A stretch of DNA of 64,000 nt from Candidatus Rifleibacteriota bacterium. GTDB lineage: Bacteria > Muiribacteriota > Ozemobacteria > Ozemobacterales > Ozemobacteraceae. Location of the stretch: the NCBI GenBank assembly GCA_015232575.1, contig JADFZL010000002.1, forward strand, positions 372,001 through 436,000, in the 5' to 3' direction. The notes below the pieces were generated by a model that was not told the DNA's origin, did no database searches, and saw only the letters and a program-made list of their open reading frames with translations. The translations under genes and the position numbers were made by a program. Below are positions 18,337-27,068 of this stretch, piece by piece; position 1 is the first letter of the stretch; every line of letters starts with the position of its first letter.

Positions 18337-19239
18337 ATGAAAAATCAGTTATCATTGAATTATTCAGAGAGTAAATTCTATTACGGAGTTCTTCAGGTAG
18401 TACTTGCAGCTGCAATATGGGGAGCTGCTTATCCACTGACCAAAGATGCCTTACGCAATATTTCCCCGCTTTTTCTTGGTTTCTGCCGCTTTTTTCTTGC
18501 TGGTATTCTTCTTATGGCGTATTCGAAATCGATGCCGCTTGAAAACATAGAAAAAAAAGACCGGTGGGCAGTAATCTCAATGGCTTTCTGGGGAACATTT
18601 CTTCTTGTGATTGCTATGAATCTGGGTCTGAGCAGGGCGCCCGGTGTTGTAGCTTCGGTTCTTTCCGGAACACCACCTTTGTTTACGGTTGTTCTTGCTG
18701 CATTCTGGTTAAAAGAGCCCATGGAGAGAAGGCATTTTGCAGCAGTTGTTCTCTCAATTTCCGGAATATTTCTGCTTTCGAATAATTATGTAGATGAAAA
18801 TATTTCAGGAGGAATGCTCACAGGTGTCGCTTTGTTGCTGCTTGCACAAATCTCATGGGCTGTTTATGGAATTCTTGGCAAAGAGGCAATAAGCCGATAC
18901 ACCTGGCTGCAGATTTGTCGTGATACTTTTTCGCTCGGCGCTTTGATGCTTGCGCCGGTGGCACTTGCAGAGCTGATAATCAAGGGACCTGGAATATGGA
19001 ATATTCAAGGATATTTAACGCTTGCATATCTTGGAATTGGAAATTCGATAATCACCTATGGTCTCTGGAATAACGCTCTGCGAGTAATTCCGGTTTCAAC
19101 AGCCAGTTTCGTTTTATATCTTCAGCCGATTTCAGGAGCAATACTCTCTGTAATTATCTATGGTGAAACACTATCCGCTCAGAGCATTTCCGGATGCATT
19201 CTCATCTTTATCGGTCTATCTATTGTACTTAAAAAATAA
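18337..19239 (+). CDS. EamA (DMT) family transporter
   Basis: A 300-residue inner-membrane protein with about ten hydrophobic helices in two homologous EamA halves (about 15-140 and 155-295). The first half starts with VVLAAAIWGAAYPLTKDAL and the second contains LGIGNSIITYGLWNNALRVIPVS, both typical of drug/metabolite exporters. ATG 18337 is preferred over TTG 18328, because GGATAG lies just upstream. It begins immediately after the HEAT-VWA gene and may be co-transcribed. The substrate cannot be told; members export amino acids, nucleosides or drugs. Confidence 0.9.
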   Translation: MKNQLSLNYSESKFYYGVLQVVLAAAIWGAAYPLTKDALRNISPLFLGFCRFFLAGILLMAYSKSMPLENIEKKDRWAVISMAFWGTFLLVIAMNLGLSRAPGVVASVLSGTPPLFTVVLAAFWLKEPMERRHFAAVVLSISGIFLLSNNYVDENISGGMLTGVALLLLAQISWAVYGILGKEAISRYTWLQICRDTFSLGALMLAPVALAELIIKGPGIWNIQGYLTLAYLGIGNSIITYGLWNNALRVIPVSTASFVLYLQPISGAILSVIIYGETLSAQSISGCILIFIGLSIVLKK

Positions 19240-19298
19240 ACAGCATTTGCTACTCTTGACGTCAAATGCCAATGCCTCGAATTATTAATATTTACACG

Positions 19299-19465
19299 AC
19301 TTTAGCGATAAGGGGACAAATTTGCGTGTTTATTTTTTGGTAAACTGCCATTTCGAACGAGTGTGAGAGATCTGTTTTAAGCGAGATTTCTCTCTTCGGT
19401 CGAAATGGCATAATAGAAATTCTGGAGCTTAAATGACTTCTTTATTGAGACTATAGCAATGTTGC
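19299..19465 (+). mobile_element. MITE-like element, copy 1
   Basis: A non-coding element of about 165 bases filling most of the gap after the EamA gene. The core is an imperfect palindrome from CTGCCATTTCGAACGA (19345) to CGGTCGAAATGGCA (19410). Flanking segments GGGGACAAATTTGCGTGTT and AGAAATTCTGGAGCTT also occur in other copies, so it is a dispersed family rather than a local hairpin. Exact ends are uncertain here. Confidence 0.6.
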
Positions 19466-19531
19466 TGAGCAGATATAAAAACACGAATATCTTTTCTTTC
19501 GCAACGTTGCTACAGTATCATATTTACAATG

Positions 19532-20638
19532 CTACTTCTTTTTCTGCAATGTCAGATACTCTTTTTTCAGCTTTTCAACAAGTTTTGGAAGCTTGTCGTA
19601 CAATTTCTTCTGCTTTCGGGGTTTGGCTTTTGTGAGTGCGTATGCTGAGATCAGAGGCAATGCGATAGTTGAGTCTAGATAGCACACCACTGTGTCGGGA
19701 AGGCTTTCCGGCCTTACTTTTCCCCAGCTGACTGCTTCTGATGGCGTGGCACCGGAAAGTCCGCCGGTATCGGGTCTTGCGTCTGTGAACTGAATGAAAT
19801 AATCGTGTCCTTCTTCTTTAATTCCGAGGACTTCCTGAATCTGAGGTTCGGTCTGAAGCATGAAGTTCTTTGGCGATCCGCCTCCGCAGATGAAAACAGC
19901 ACTTTTTCCACCGCTTCTCTTTGCATCAAGAACGATGGCTGCAGTTTCGTTTACGTCACGGTTTGGATCAAGTGTAAGCTTTGAGCCTGAAAGTGCAAGT
20001 GCGGCAATATTCATGCCGATTGAGCTGTCACCGGGACTGCTTGTAAACACCGGAACACTTGCTTTATATGCAGCACCAAGTATACTTGGATTTCCCAGTT
20101 TGAGTTTTTTCTCGCGTTCAGCGATGAATCCACCAATCAGATAATGAAATTCTGCTGTTCCCATGGGTCTGTTGAATATTTCAGATTTCATAGTCTCTCT
20201 GAAGAAAAGGTCAGTGTTTAAAAGAACTTTATAGTCAAAAACAACATCGTAAATTCGTACTACATTTTTCTTGCGCAGATCAATATCGTCAAAAAAAGGT
20301 GAACCGGCATAAAGTTCTTCACCGATTCCAAAATGAGTGTCATGATATAGATTGGCGCCTGTCGATACTATCCAGTCAACAAAACCGGCCTGAATTAGCG
20401 GAATAATAACGGATTTTCCAATACCAGCAGGAGTAAGAGCCCCAGCGAGGCTCATTCCAATCGTTACATCTGGGAGCAGCATTTTTTCGGAATATAAGCG
20501 GCAAGCTTCGCGCATTCGTCCGGCATTGTAAGCCATGAAAGTGCTGTCAATCATATCTGCAACGGATAATCCAGATTTGATATGCTCCGGATCAATTCTT
20601 GCACCCGAAAGATACGGGTTTGCGGACTTTTTTTTCAT
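19532..20638 (-). CDS. deoxyhypusine synthase homologue
   Basis: A 368-residue cytosolic protein. Motifs include [10 protein letters not shown] (about 92-100), [10 protein letters not shown] (about 251-260) and [11 protein letters not shown], whose Lys307 aligns with the catalytic lysine of eukaryotic deoxyhypusine synthase (the AVSWGK block). The catalytic-base His of human DHS (in KHH) is replaced by Asn in PKNF. Bacteria lack eIF5A, so the acceptor must differ. Transfer of an aminobutyl group from spermidine to a small amine (homospermidine- or spermidine-type chemistry) is my inference from family knowledge. GGAG lies ten bases upstream of ATG. A second, shorter homologue is at 30112. Confidence 0.85.
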   Translation of the reverse strand: MKKKSANPYLSGARIDPEHIKSGLSVADMIDSTFMAYNAGRMREACRLYSEKMLLPDVTIGMSLAGALTPAGIGKSVIIPLIQAGFVDWIVSTGANLYHDTHFGIGEELYAGSPFFDDIDLRKKNVVRIYDVVFDYKVLLNTDLFFRETMKSEIFNRPMGTAEFHYLIGGFIAEREKKLKLGNPSILGAAYKASVPVFTSSPGDSSIGMNIAALALSGSKLTLDPNRDVNETAAIVLDAKRSGGKSAVFICGGGSPKNFMLQTEPQIQEVLGIKEEGHDYFIQFTDARPDTGGLSGATPSEAVSWGKVRPESLPDTVVCYLDSTIALPLISAYALTKAKPRKQKKLYDKLPKLVEKLKKEYLTLQKKK

Positions 20639-20777
20639 TATTTATATTCTCCAGTAATTTAATTGTATAGGGATTTCCATTTTAGTTTGCGGGTTTCCGA
20701 AAACCATAATACGAATTCAAATAGCCTCGTAATGAATTCAGATTCATTGTTTCCTGAGGTGCATTACCGTATTCTAC

Positions 20778-20870
20778 TGTCATTTCGACCGAAGGGAGAA
20801 ATCTCATATTTCCTGCTTGATCTAACCTTTCGGAGATCTCTCCCTTTGGTCGAGATGACAACGAACCGTG
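20778..20870. repeat. palindromic core repeat
   Basis: An imperfect palindrome running from TGTCATTTCGACCGAAGGG to CTTTGGTCGAGATGACA. It matches the core of the MITE-like family (19345, 38580, 47420, 58095) but lacks the flanking segments. It lies in the 305-base gap between the DHS homologue and the GAF-PAS gene; the rest of that gap shows nothing else. Confidence 0.65.
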
Positions 20871-20943
20871 CTCTTGCTTCATGACCTTCGCGTAAGAAAT
20901 TTGTTTGTCCGCCCGGAGGAAGCTAATTTGAGCTTTTCATCAT

Positions 20944-21813
20944 TCACTCAATGTTATCTGGCAATGGCTTAATTATAATTATGACTTTTTCAACTACTTC
21001 ACGTGCATTTTTTGCAGTAACAATTACATAAGGCATTTTTCCACCTGAAAAAGCTTTATCGATATTATTTTCAATTACTTTCCGGATTTCGTTTTTCAGA
21101 CCTGAAAGGTGCGGGAAAATTTCCAGGAGGGGCTTCCCTTTAACCTGGTCAAATGTCATTCCCTGCGGAAGTCTTTCGGCTGCCTGCCTGTTAATGTGAA
21201 TCAGCATTCCTTCTCTGTCCTGATAAAAGACTTCTTCGCAAATGTGTTCAACAATATCATAAGCATTTCCCTGTTCTTCAAGAACTCTTTCGAGCAGTCT
21301 GGCGTTCATTATTGCAATTCCAGCCAGAAGTGAAAAGTTCTTCAGAAGAGTCAGATCATCGTTGTCAAAGGTTCCCTTTTTCTTGTTAACCAGTTGAAAT
21401 ACACCGATCAGTTCGTCCTTTATTATGAGCGGATGAGTGATGATGTCACGGGTCTTGAATTTGCTGGAAGAATCTACAGATTTATTGAAAGTAAGTGCAG
21501 GAAAAAGCTTCGAAAGATCAGCGTAAGCGTCCGGAATAATAAGACTCTGTCGATTAAGCGCTGTGAAACCAGCAATAGATGTGTTGTCAACATTAAGAAT
21601 TATTTCTTCTACCCTGTCACTGAAAATAACATGCGATATCATCAATTTTTCAATCGGATCAACCAGGTAGAGCGTTGCACCCTCAACACTTATGATTTCC
21701 TGCACGTTTAATACTATGTTGCTGAGCAGGGCGTTAATATCAAACGTGGTAAGCAGTTCTTCACCGAGTGAAATTACCCGCTCAAGACTTGCAACAGTTT
21801 TTTCAAGATCCAT
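20944..21813 (-). CDS. GAF-PAS domain sensory protein
   Basis: A 289-residue soluble protein. A short coiled coil (1-25) leads into a GAF domain (about 25-175), with VEGATLYLVD, DIITHPLIIKDELIGVFQLVNKK and DLTLLKNFSLLAGIAIMNARL. A PAS domain follows (about 185-275) with EVFYQDREGMLIHINRQAAERL. There is no kinase, cyclase or HTH output domain, so it may signal through protein contact or be one half of a split system. A GGAGG ribosome site precedes ATG 21813. The ligand cannot be deduced; GAF and PAS domains bind small molecules or sense redox state. Confidence 0.82.
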   Translation of the reverse strand: MDLEKTVASLERVISLGEELLTTFDINALLSNIVLNVQEIISVEGATLYLVDPIEKLMISHVIFSDRVEEIILNVDNTSIAGFTALNRQSLIIPDAYADLSKLFPALTFNKSVDSSSKFKTRDIITHPLIIKDELIGVFQLVNKKKGTFDNDDLTLLKNFSLLAGIAIMNARLLERVLEEQGNAYDIVEHICEEVFYQDREGMLIHINRQAAERLPQGMTFDQVKGKPLLEIFPHLSGLKNEIRKVIENNIDKAFSGGKMPYVIVTAKNAREVVEKVIIIIKPLPDNIE

Positions 21814-21844
21814 ATTTTCCTCCAGAGTAATTTCCTATAAGATA

Positions 21845-23074
21845 CTACATTTTTTTTAATAATTCCCTGATTTTATTCAACATTTTTTCAGCCATTTTTT
21901 CCCTGGTGAATTCTTTTTTCACAATTTCCCTGTTAATTGCAGCATTTTTCATGATATGCTCTTTATCTGCGGCTGCCCTATTCAGTGCTTCAAGCAGAGA
22001 ATCAAGATTCCCAGGTTCAAAGAAAATATTTCCGCCGCTCATTTCCAGAATGGTTTTTCCTTCGCCTTCAATGCCAAATATAATAGGTTTTCCAACTGCA
22101 AGATAATCAAAAACTTTTGATGGAATTGTTTTGGACATTGTTTCATCGGGTTTCAACTGTAGAAAAAGAAAATCTGCATTCTGCATTACTTCAATTACGC
22201 GTTTTTTTTCAAGCGGATCGTGTATAAAAAAGTTTCCCGTTTTTGATAACGCCGCCTTTTCTCTGAGCATTTTTCCCTCGGCACCATCACCGAAAAGGTG
22301 AAATCTGAACCTGGAATTATTTCTGTCGTGAAGGACTTTGTCTGCGGTGACAAGCAGTTCGAGATTCTGGCAATAGCCGTAATTTCCCGCATATACGACA
22401 TTTAAAGATTTTACGCCGTCTTCATGCAGTATGCTGTCTCGTACAAATGCATTAGAAGAAGCTTCCGGAATCATTGATTCGAGCATTGCGTTATAAATTA
22501 TGGAAATTTTGCTCTTTCTGGCACTTTGTGAAATAACTTCTGCCATTGGCTTTGCAACGCAGAAAATGATGTCAGCAGACTTGTACAGGAATTTTTCAAT
22601 TAGTCTGGCAATTTTGTACAAATAGCCATTTTTTGAAATCTGTCCAACAGTAACCGCTGAATCAGGCCATAAGTCGCGAATGTCAAGCGCAAATGGACAG
22701 CCTTTTACCAGTGCTGTAAGATATCCGGCGATTGCAACAAAAAGTGGCGGACTTGAAGCGATAATAATATCAAATTTCCCGGTAGAAAAAATTCCATGAT
22801 ATATTGCACGCAGCATGAAAGAAAGGTAATGTGCAATGAAGTTAAATTTGCTCCGGTTTTCAATTGGATAAATCGGAGCGCGAATTACTCTGACTTTTCC
22901 GTCATCGGAATAATCAGAAGCAGTTTTTCCTTCAGCAAAGCCTCTGTGCGGAAGTGTTGTAATAACTGTAACTTCGTTTCCAGATTGTGCAAAAAGCTCT
23001 GCAGTCTCTCTGATGCGAAATGCCGCCGCAGTAATGTCAGGCCAGTAATACTGAGAAAACAGCAAAATTTTCAT
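21845..23074 (-). CDS. glycosyltransferase family 4, WbuB-like
   Basis: A 409-residue GT-B glycosyltransferase. The N-terminus MKILLFSQYYWPDITAAAFR and the following ELFAQSGNEVTVITTLPHRG are typical of the WbuB/WcaI-type GT4 group. The donor half contains VVYAGNYGYCQNLELLV and IPSKVFDYLAVGKPIIF, near the nucleotide-sugar site. It probably adds a sugar to a polyprenyl-linked polysaccharide or LPS side chain at the inner membrane. The start is ATG 23074, with GAGAGG 12 bases upstream; TTG 23083 is closer to that site and remains possible. The gene lies beside a heparinase-type lyase, suggesting surface glycan metabolism. Confidence 0.85.
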   Translation of the reverse strand: MKILLFSQYYWPDITAAAFRIRETAELFAQSGNEVTVITTLPHRGFAEGKTASDYSDDGKVRVIRAPIYPIENRSKFNFIAHYLSFMLRAIYHGIFSTGKFDIIIASSPPLFVAIAGYLTALVKGCPFALDIRDLWPDSAVTVGQISKNGYLYKIARLIEKFLYKSADIIFCVAKPMAEVISQSARKSKISIIYNAMLESMIPEASSNAFVRDSILHEDGVKSLNVVYAGNYGYCQNLELLVTADKVLHDRNNSRFRFHLFGDGAEGKMLREKAALSKTGNFFIHDPLEKKRVIEVMQNADFLFLQLKPDETMSKTIPSKVFDYLAVGKPIIFGIEGEGKTILEMSGGNIFFEPGNLDSLLEALNRAAADKEHIMKNAAINREIVKKEFTREKMAEKMLNKIRELLKKM

Positions 23075-23147
23075 AATTCGCAAAAACCTCTCAGAAAAAT
23101 ATTGATATTGTACAAAATCAACATGTTAGAACTAATATACAGCAAAT

Positions 23148-23447
23148 CTTAGTACAGGAAATTCTAATAAAGGGGGCATTCATATTATGTCAGCAATTAC
23201 CCATTAAAATCCTCTGAAACGTGCATTAAGCAGAGTTTCTACTCTAAAACAACGGAGAAATCCATTTTTACAAAAAGCTATATTCATCTATCTTTCAAAG
23301 GCAATGGGTAATTCCTGATATTATGTCATTTCGACCGGAGGGAGAAATCTTGTATTTACGGAGATATCTCACATTATTTCGAGATGACAGCCCGATCCAA
23401 AGTTAACTTGCCAATTTGTCCCCTTATTTAAGATATTGCGTGCTAAG
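23148..23447 (-). mobile_element. MITE-like element, copy 2 (reverse), interrupted
   Basis: An inverted copy of the dispersed element. The left end CTTAGTACAGGAAATTC and right end ATTGCGTGCTAAG are inverted relative to each other, as in copies at 47360 and 58034. The core palindrome (TGTCATTTCGACCGGAGGG to TTTCGAGATGACA) lies at about 23323-23390. The element is split by a second small element at 23191-23317. Confidence 0.65.
23191..23317. mobile_element. nested 127-bp MITE with 9-bp target duplication
   Basis: Terminal inverted repeats CAGCAATTACCCATT (23191-23205) and AATGGGTAATTCCTG (23303-23317) match at 14 of 15 positions. Both sides carry the direct repeat ATATTATGT (23182-23190 and 23318-23326). 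Removing the insert and one repeat restores a continuous copy of the surrounding element. It has no reading frame, so it would need a transposase supplied elsewhere. Confidence 0.8.
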
Positions 23448-23498
23448 CCATATACATTGAATAGTTGTTGCTAACAAAAAGATAGATCTGCAGAATTT

Positions 23499-25064
23499 TC
23501 ATTTTTGTTTTGAAGTGCTTTCAATTTTCCATTCTTTGATTTCGCCGGTTTCGCTGTTGAATGAAACACCAGCCAACACAAGTTCACGTGAATCCTTGAG
23601 GAATTGCTGATAGTATTCACGCTTTTTTATTTGATCAAGAGCTTCTATTACTGGTTTGTTCAGTTTGAATTCAAAAATGTATATGTGTTTGTCTGTGTAT
23701 AATACTGCATCCATACGGCCTTTATTTGTGTTAACTTCTGTTTTGATATGATATCCGAGTAACGAAAAGAAAATGTAGAAGATCGTCTGGTAGTATTTTT
23801 CCCTTTTAATTTTTATGCTGTAATCAATCTTTGAATAAAAAACATTGAGAACTTCGAAAGCATCATTAATGTTGTTTTCCTGAATCGCTTTCCTGAAGTC
23901 ATCAACAAGGGAAGCAGTTTTTGACTTGCTGACAGGCGTAAAATAGTCAACCAGATATTTGACGAAAGCCTCTCGAACTTCCCTGTTAGGATATGAAAGG
24001 GTATATATTCCAGCGTCTTTCTGATACTTTTTTATTGTTAAATAGCCAGTTTGATAAAGCAAGGCTTCAACTTTAAGGTTATCAACTTCGTATGTCGAAA
24101 AATCATCAGAATTTAATCTGAGATTTTCGAATTCTATGATATTATAATCCCTATCCTTGAGGAGTTTAATTAAGAATGAAGGAGTTCCGGTTTCAAACCA
24201 GTAATGATTGAAATTTCCCTGTTCCATTGCCTTAGTGAAAGATACCGGATTATACACAGTTACATCTTTTTCAGTAAATCTAATGCCGTCATAAGTTTCT
24301 TTAATTTTTTCAAGATATTTAATCTTTGTCATTTCATTTTTAACGGCATTTTCCTCTATCCATTCTGCAAAATAACGTTCGCATTCTTCCTGAGTAAAAC
24401 CACAAAGAGTCGCGAAATCAGGAATCATGGTAATATCATCAAGGTTATTAAGATCTGAAAAAATTGAAACCTGAGTAAACTTGCTGACGCCTGTAATAAA
24501 AGTAAATCGCAAATTCCGTTCGCATGCTTTAATTATTCCATAAAATTTCTTTAGTAAAGCTCTGATTTTTAATACCTCTTCGGTATCCAATATGTTGTCA
24601 AGAATGGGCTTGTCATACTCATCTATCAGTATTACAGGTTTTTGAATATGATCAAAAAGAAGACTTATAAGTTCTTTGAATTTTTGGTCGGAAGTTTTTA
24701 AAGACAGCTTAATAGCAGACTTTTCTGCTATCATATCAATTTCAGAAGATAATTTATTCTCGAGTTCGTCTGCATTACTGCTGCTGATGCTGTTCATCGA
24801 CAGGCGAATAATAGGATGTTTTTTCCATTCGCAGGGCTGATCATAAATGTAAAGTCCTTTAAAAAGCTCTTTTTCTCCAAGAAAAAATGATTCAAGAGTC
24901 GAAAGTGTCAGAGATTTTCCAAATCTGCGAGGGCGTGCAAGAAAAAACTGTCCATCAAGTGTGGAAATGAGCTTGTATATTTCTTTTGTCTTATCAACAT
25001 ACATGGCGTTACCTTCAATTATTGTTTTAAAGGTATATATGCTGGTGCTTAACTTTTTTCTCAT
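23499..25064 (-). CDS. AAA ATPase with PD-(D/E)XK nuclease domain (DUF1703 type)
   Basis: A 521-residue protein of a family widespread in Fusobacteria, Bacteroidetes and candidate phyla. The N-terminus has STSIYTFKTIIEGNAMYVDKT and a P-loop-like FLARPRRFGKSLTLST (about 41-56); the Walker B region reads PVILIDEYDKPILDN. The C-terminus carries a PD-(D/E)XK nuclease-like core, GRMDAVLYTDKHIYIFEFKLN, with Asp and the EFK triad. The cellular role is unknown; a DNA-processing or selfish-element role has been suggested because the family often occurs in many copies. It is isolated, next to MITE copies. GAGAG precedes the ATG. Confidence 0.85.
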   Translation of the reverse strand: MRKKLSTSIYTFKTIIEGNAMYVDKTKEIYKLISTLDGQFFLARPRRFGKSLTLSTLESFFLGEKELFKGLYIYDQPCEWKKHPIIRLSMNSISSSNADELENKLSSEIDMIAEKSAIKLSLKTSDQKFKELISLLFDHIQKPVILIDEYDKPILDNILDTEEVLKIRALLKKFYGIIKACERNLRFTFITGVSKFTQVSIFSDLNNLDDITMIPDFATLCGFTQEECERYFAEWIEENAVKNEMTKIKYLEKIKETYDGIRFTEKDVTVYNPVSFTKAMEQGNFNHYWFETGTPSFLIKLLKDRDYNIIEFENLRLNSDDFSTYEVDNLKVEALLYQTGYLTIKKYQKDAGIYTLSYPNREVREAFVKYLVDYFTPVSKSKTASLVDDFRKAIQENNINDAFEVLNVFYSKIDYSIKIKREKYYQTIFYIFFSLLGYHIKTEVNTNKGRMDAVLYTDKHIYIFEFKLNKPVIEALDQIKKREYYQQFLKDSRELVLAGVSFNSETGEIKEWKIESTSKQK

Positions 25065-25090
25065 TTTTCTCTCATCTAATAGGATTTTGT

Positions 25091-26821
25091 TTATTTGAGC
25101 TCAAATGAATATTCGATAATACCTGATTTGTCATCGGCGGACAATAAAAGAGTTTGATTCTCAATTCCATCGCCGAATTCAGGGAAGTATTTTGAATTTA
25201 TTGTTCTAATTTTGCATGAACAACATTTTAAGACTATTTTCTGAGAATTTAAAGCAGGTAGTCTCAGAATGATGTCTTGATCAATGATTTTAGCGGTCCA
25301 ACCTGGAGCGAGATGAATAATAGATACAAAGTTTCCGCTGGAAGCCCTTTGCAGGAGAGAGTCTGAAATTTTTATTGCTTCCTCTGAATATGTTACTTTT
25401 CGTTCAAAAACGTTATTGCTTATATCAGAAAACCTGCATAAGAAAAGATTCTTATCAGGGAAGTGTTTTTGTGAAATTACTTTTGCGCGTTTCCCCATTC
25501 TGAATTCGCCCCACGCATCTGATTGCTCAGTTCCTTCTATCATCGGAACATTGTGGGCAGAGGTGCTTCTGCAGAGAATTCGCGTTAATCTGTTCTGGTA
25601 CGAGCCACAGCCTGTATCAACCACAAGTCTGTTTCCGAAAACAGAAAGCTCATAAGACAGAATATCGCAGTGTGCGTGTCCGGGTTGGTGAGGTGGTCCA
25701 GGTTCACCGGCGCATAAGGCAAAATATGTGTTTTTGTTTTTGAAAACAAAATATCCGGAATCAGTGTGAAAGATTGATTCATTCGTCGAATATTTCAATA
25801 AATTAATTTGTGAAGAGGCATTATTGTTGAATAAGCCGGAAATTGGTGACAAACCTCTGAATAGAAATTCAATTTTGTCTGCGTTTGGAAAAGCATTGAA
25901 CGCAGAATCACCGAAAAGTGCCGGACTGCCGTCTGGATGAGTTAATGACAACGACCATAAAAAAGCTTTTTCAAAAACTGGTTTTCCGAATTCTAAAAGC
26001 CGTGGCTTCATTGGATACAAAAGCGAATCGGCCAATATTTCCTTCAGGTCGAGTGACATAAGATTATGGTAAACCGGGCTTCTCTCTTCGTGGGCGCCGT
26101 CAGGAAGGAACTGATTTCGAATTTCCTTTTTGAGCCTTGTTGAGGAGTAATTTCTTATCGAAATAAGATATCTTTTGTTTGTTTCTGTCAGTTTGAAAAA
26201 TCTCGTGCGAAGCAGAAATCCGGAAACAATAAAAAGGGCTTTTAAATCTGCAAAAAGGTGATTTCCGAGAAGATGATCTTCAATATCAATTTTGAGGCGT
26301 TTCAGCTGGTTGAAAATGCATTTCAGGATTAAATTTGTTTCGGAAGGGAAAGCAGAAAGTTCACTTTTATTCAGTTCGATCCATGAAATCCAGCGGCACA
26401 GACGCCTTGAAGCTGGGTAAGGTTCCCATGTTTCGGAAAGTTCATTCTGATTTTTTTCGATCCAGTCGAGAATGAGATATAAATTGTCCTTCAGGGCATT
26501 GTGTTTTTTGTTTTCTATAAGAAAGTCAAAGTAATTCAGCTGGTATCGCGTTAATTTGTCAAGGTTCAGATCGACCCAGACGAGATTGTTTTTATTGAAA
26601 TTGAGTGTTTTGTTGAAGACCTTAAAAGAAAACTCATCAGAAATCCCGGAAAGTCGAAGCTTGAGTTCTCTTGCTGACAAAGAGAATTCTTTTCTTGATG
26701 CCAGCGAAAATTGTACAATGCGAAAAAACTTTCGCTTAAATGCGTAGAACGGTCTCGCTAAAAACTGCACTGGTTTCAACCAGATAATTGTGTGGAAAAG
26801 TCTTTGAAGTTTATTAAACAT
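25091..26821 (-). CDS. heparinase II/III-family polysaccharide lyase
   Basis: A 576-residue protein. The N-terminal two thirds form the alpha/alpha toroid domain with DHLLGNHLFADLKALFIVSGF and LPDGAHEERSPVYHNL; the Tyr in SPVYH and nearby His are candidate catalytic residues. The C-terminal beta domain contains PGHAHCDILSYELSVFGNRL and RSTSAHNVPMIEG, characteristic of heparinase II/III. It has no evident signal peptide, although basic, hydrophobic sequence opens it. Such lyases cleave acidic polysaccharides, often in exopolysaccharide gene clusters, and the nearby GT4 gene fits this. Confidence 0.85.
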   Translation of the reverse strand: MFNKLQRLFHTIIWLKPVQFLARPFYAFKRKFFRIVQFSLASRKEFSLSARELKLRLSGISDEFSFKVFNKTLNFNKNNLVWVDLNLDKLTRYQLNYFDFLIENKKHNALKDNLYLILDWIEKNQNELSETWEPYPASRRLCRWISWIELNKSELSAFPSETNLILKCIFNQLKRLKIDIEDHLLGNHLFADLKALFIVSGFLLRTRFFKLTETNKRYLISIRNYSSTRLKKEIRNQFLPDGAHEERSPVYHNLMSLDLKEILADSLLYPMKPRLLEFGKPVFEKAFLWSLSLTHPDGSPALFGDSAFNAFPNADKIEFLFRGLSPISGLFNNNASSQINLLKYSTNESIFHTDSGYFVFKNKNTYFALCAGEPGPPHQPGHAHCDILSYELSVFGNRLVVDTGCGSYQNRLTRILCRSTSAHNVPMIEGTEQSDAWGEFRMGKRAKVISQKHFPDKNLFLCRFSDISNNVFERKVTYSEEAIKISDSLLQRASSGNFVSIIHLAPGWTAKIIDQDIILRLPALNSQKIVLKCCSCKIRTINSKYFPEFGDGIENQTLLLSADDKSGIIEYSFELK

Positions 26822-27068
26822 GTTGAATCAATTCCCCAGTTTACAATAACATGTTTTCAGTGAAATTTCAACAGAATTACAAGTGAGAGATGAAAGGAAC
26901 ATTTGATTTCAAATTCCTTACAGAATCAGCATCTGAACTGAATTTATTAAATTGATAAATGTTTCACAAACTTTTTTTGCATTGCATTAAAAAAAAATGT
27001 GGAATTTTTCCCGGGAATGTTGTATTTTATTGCCACTGTAATGAGATATACAAATCAGGAGGGAACTC

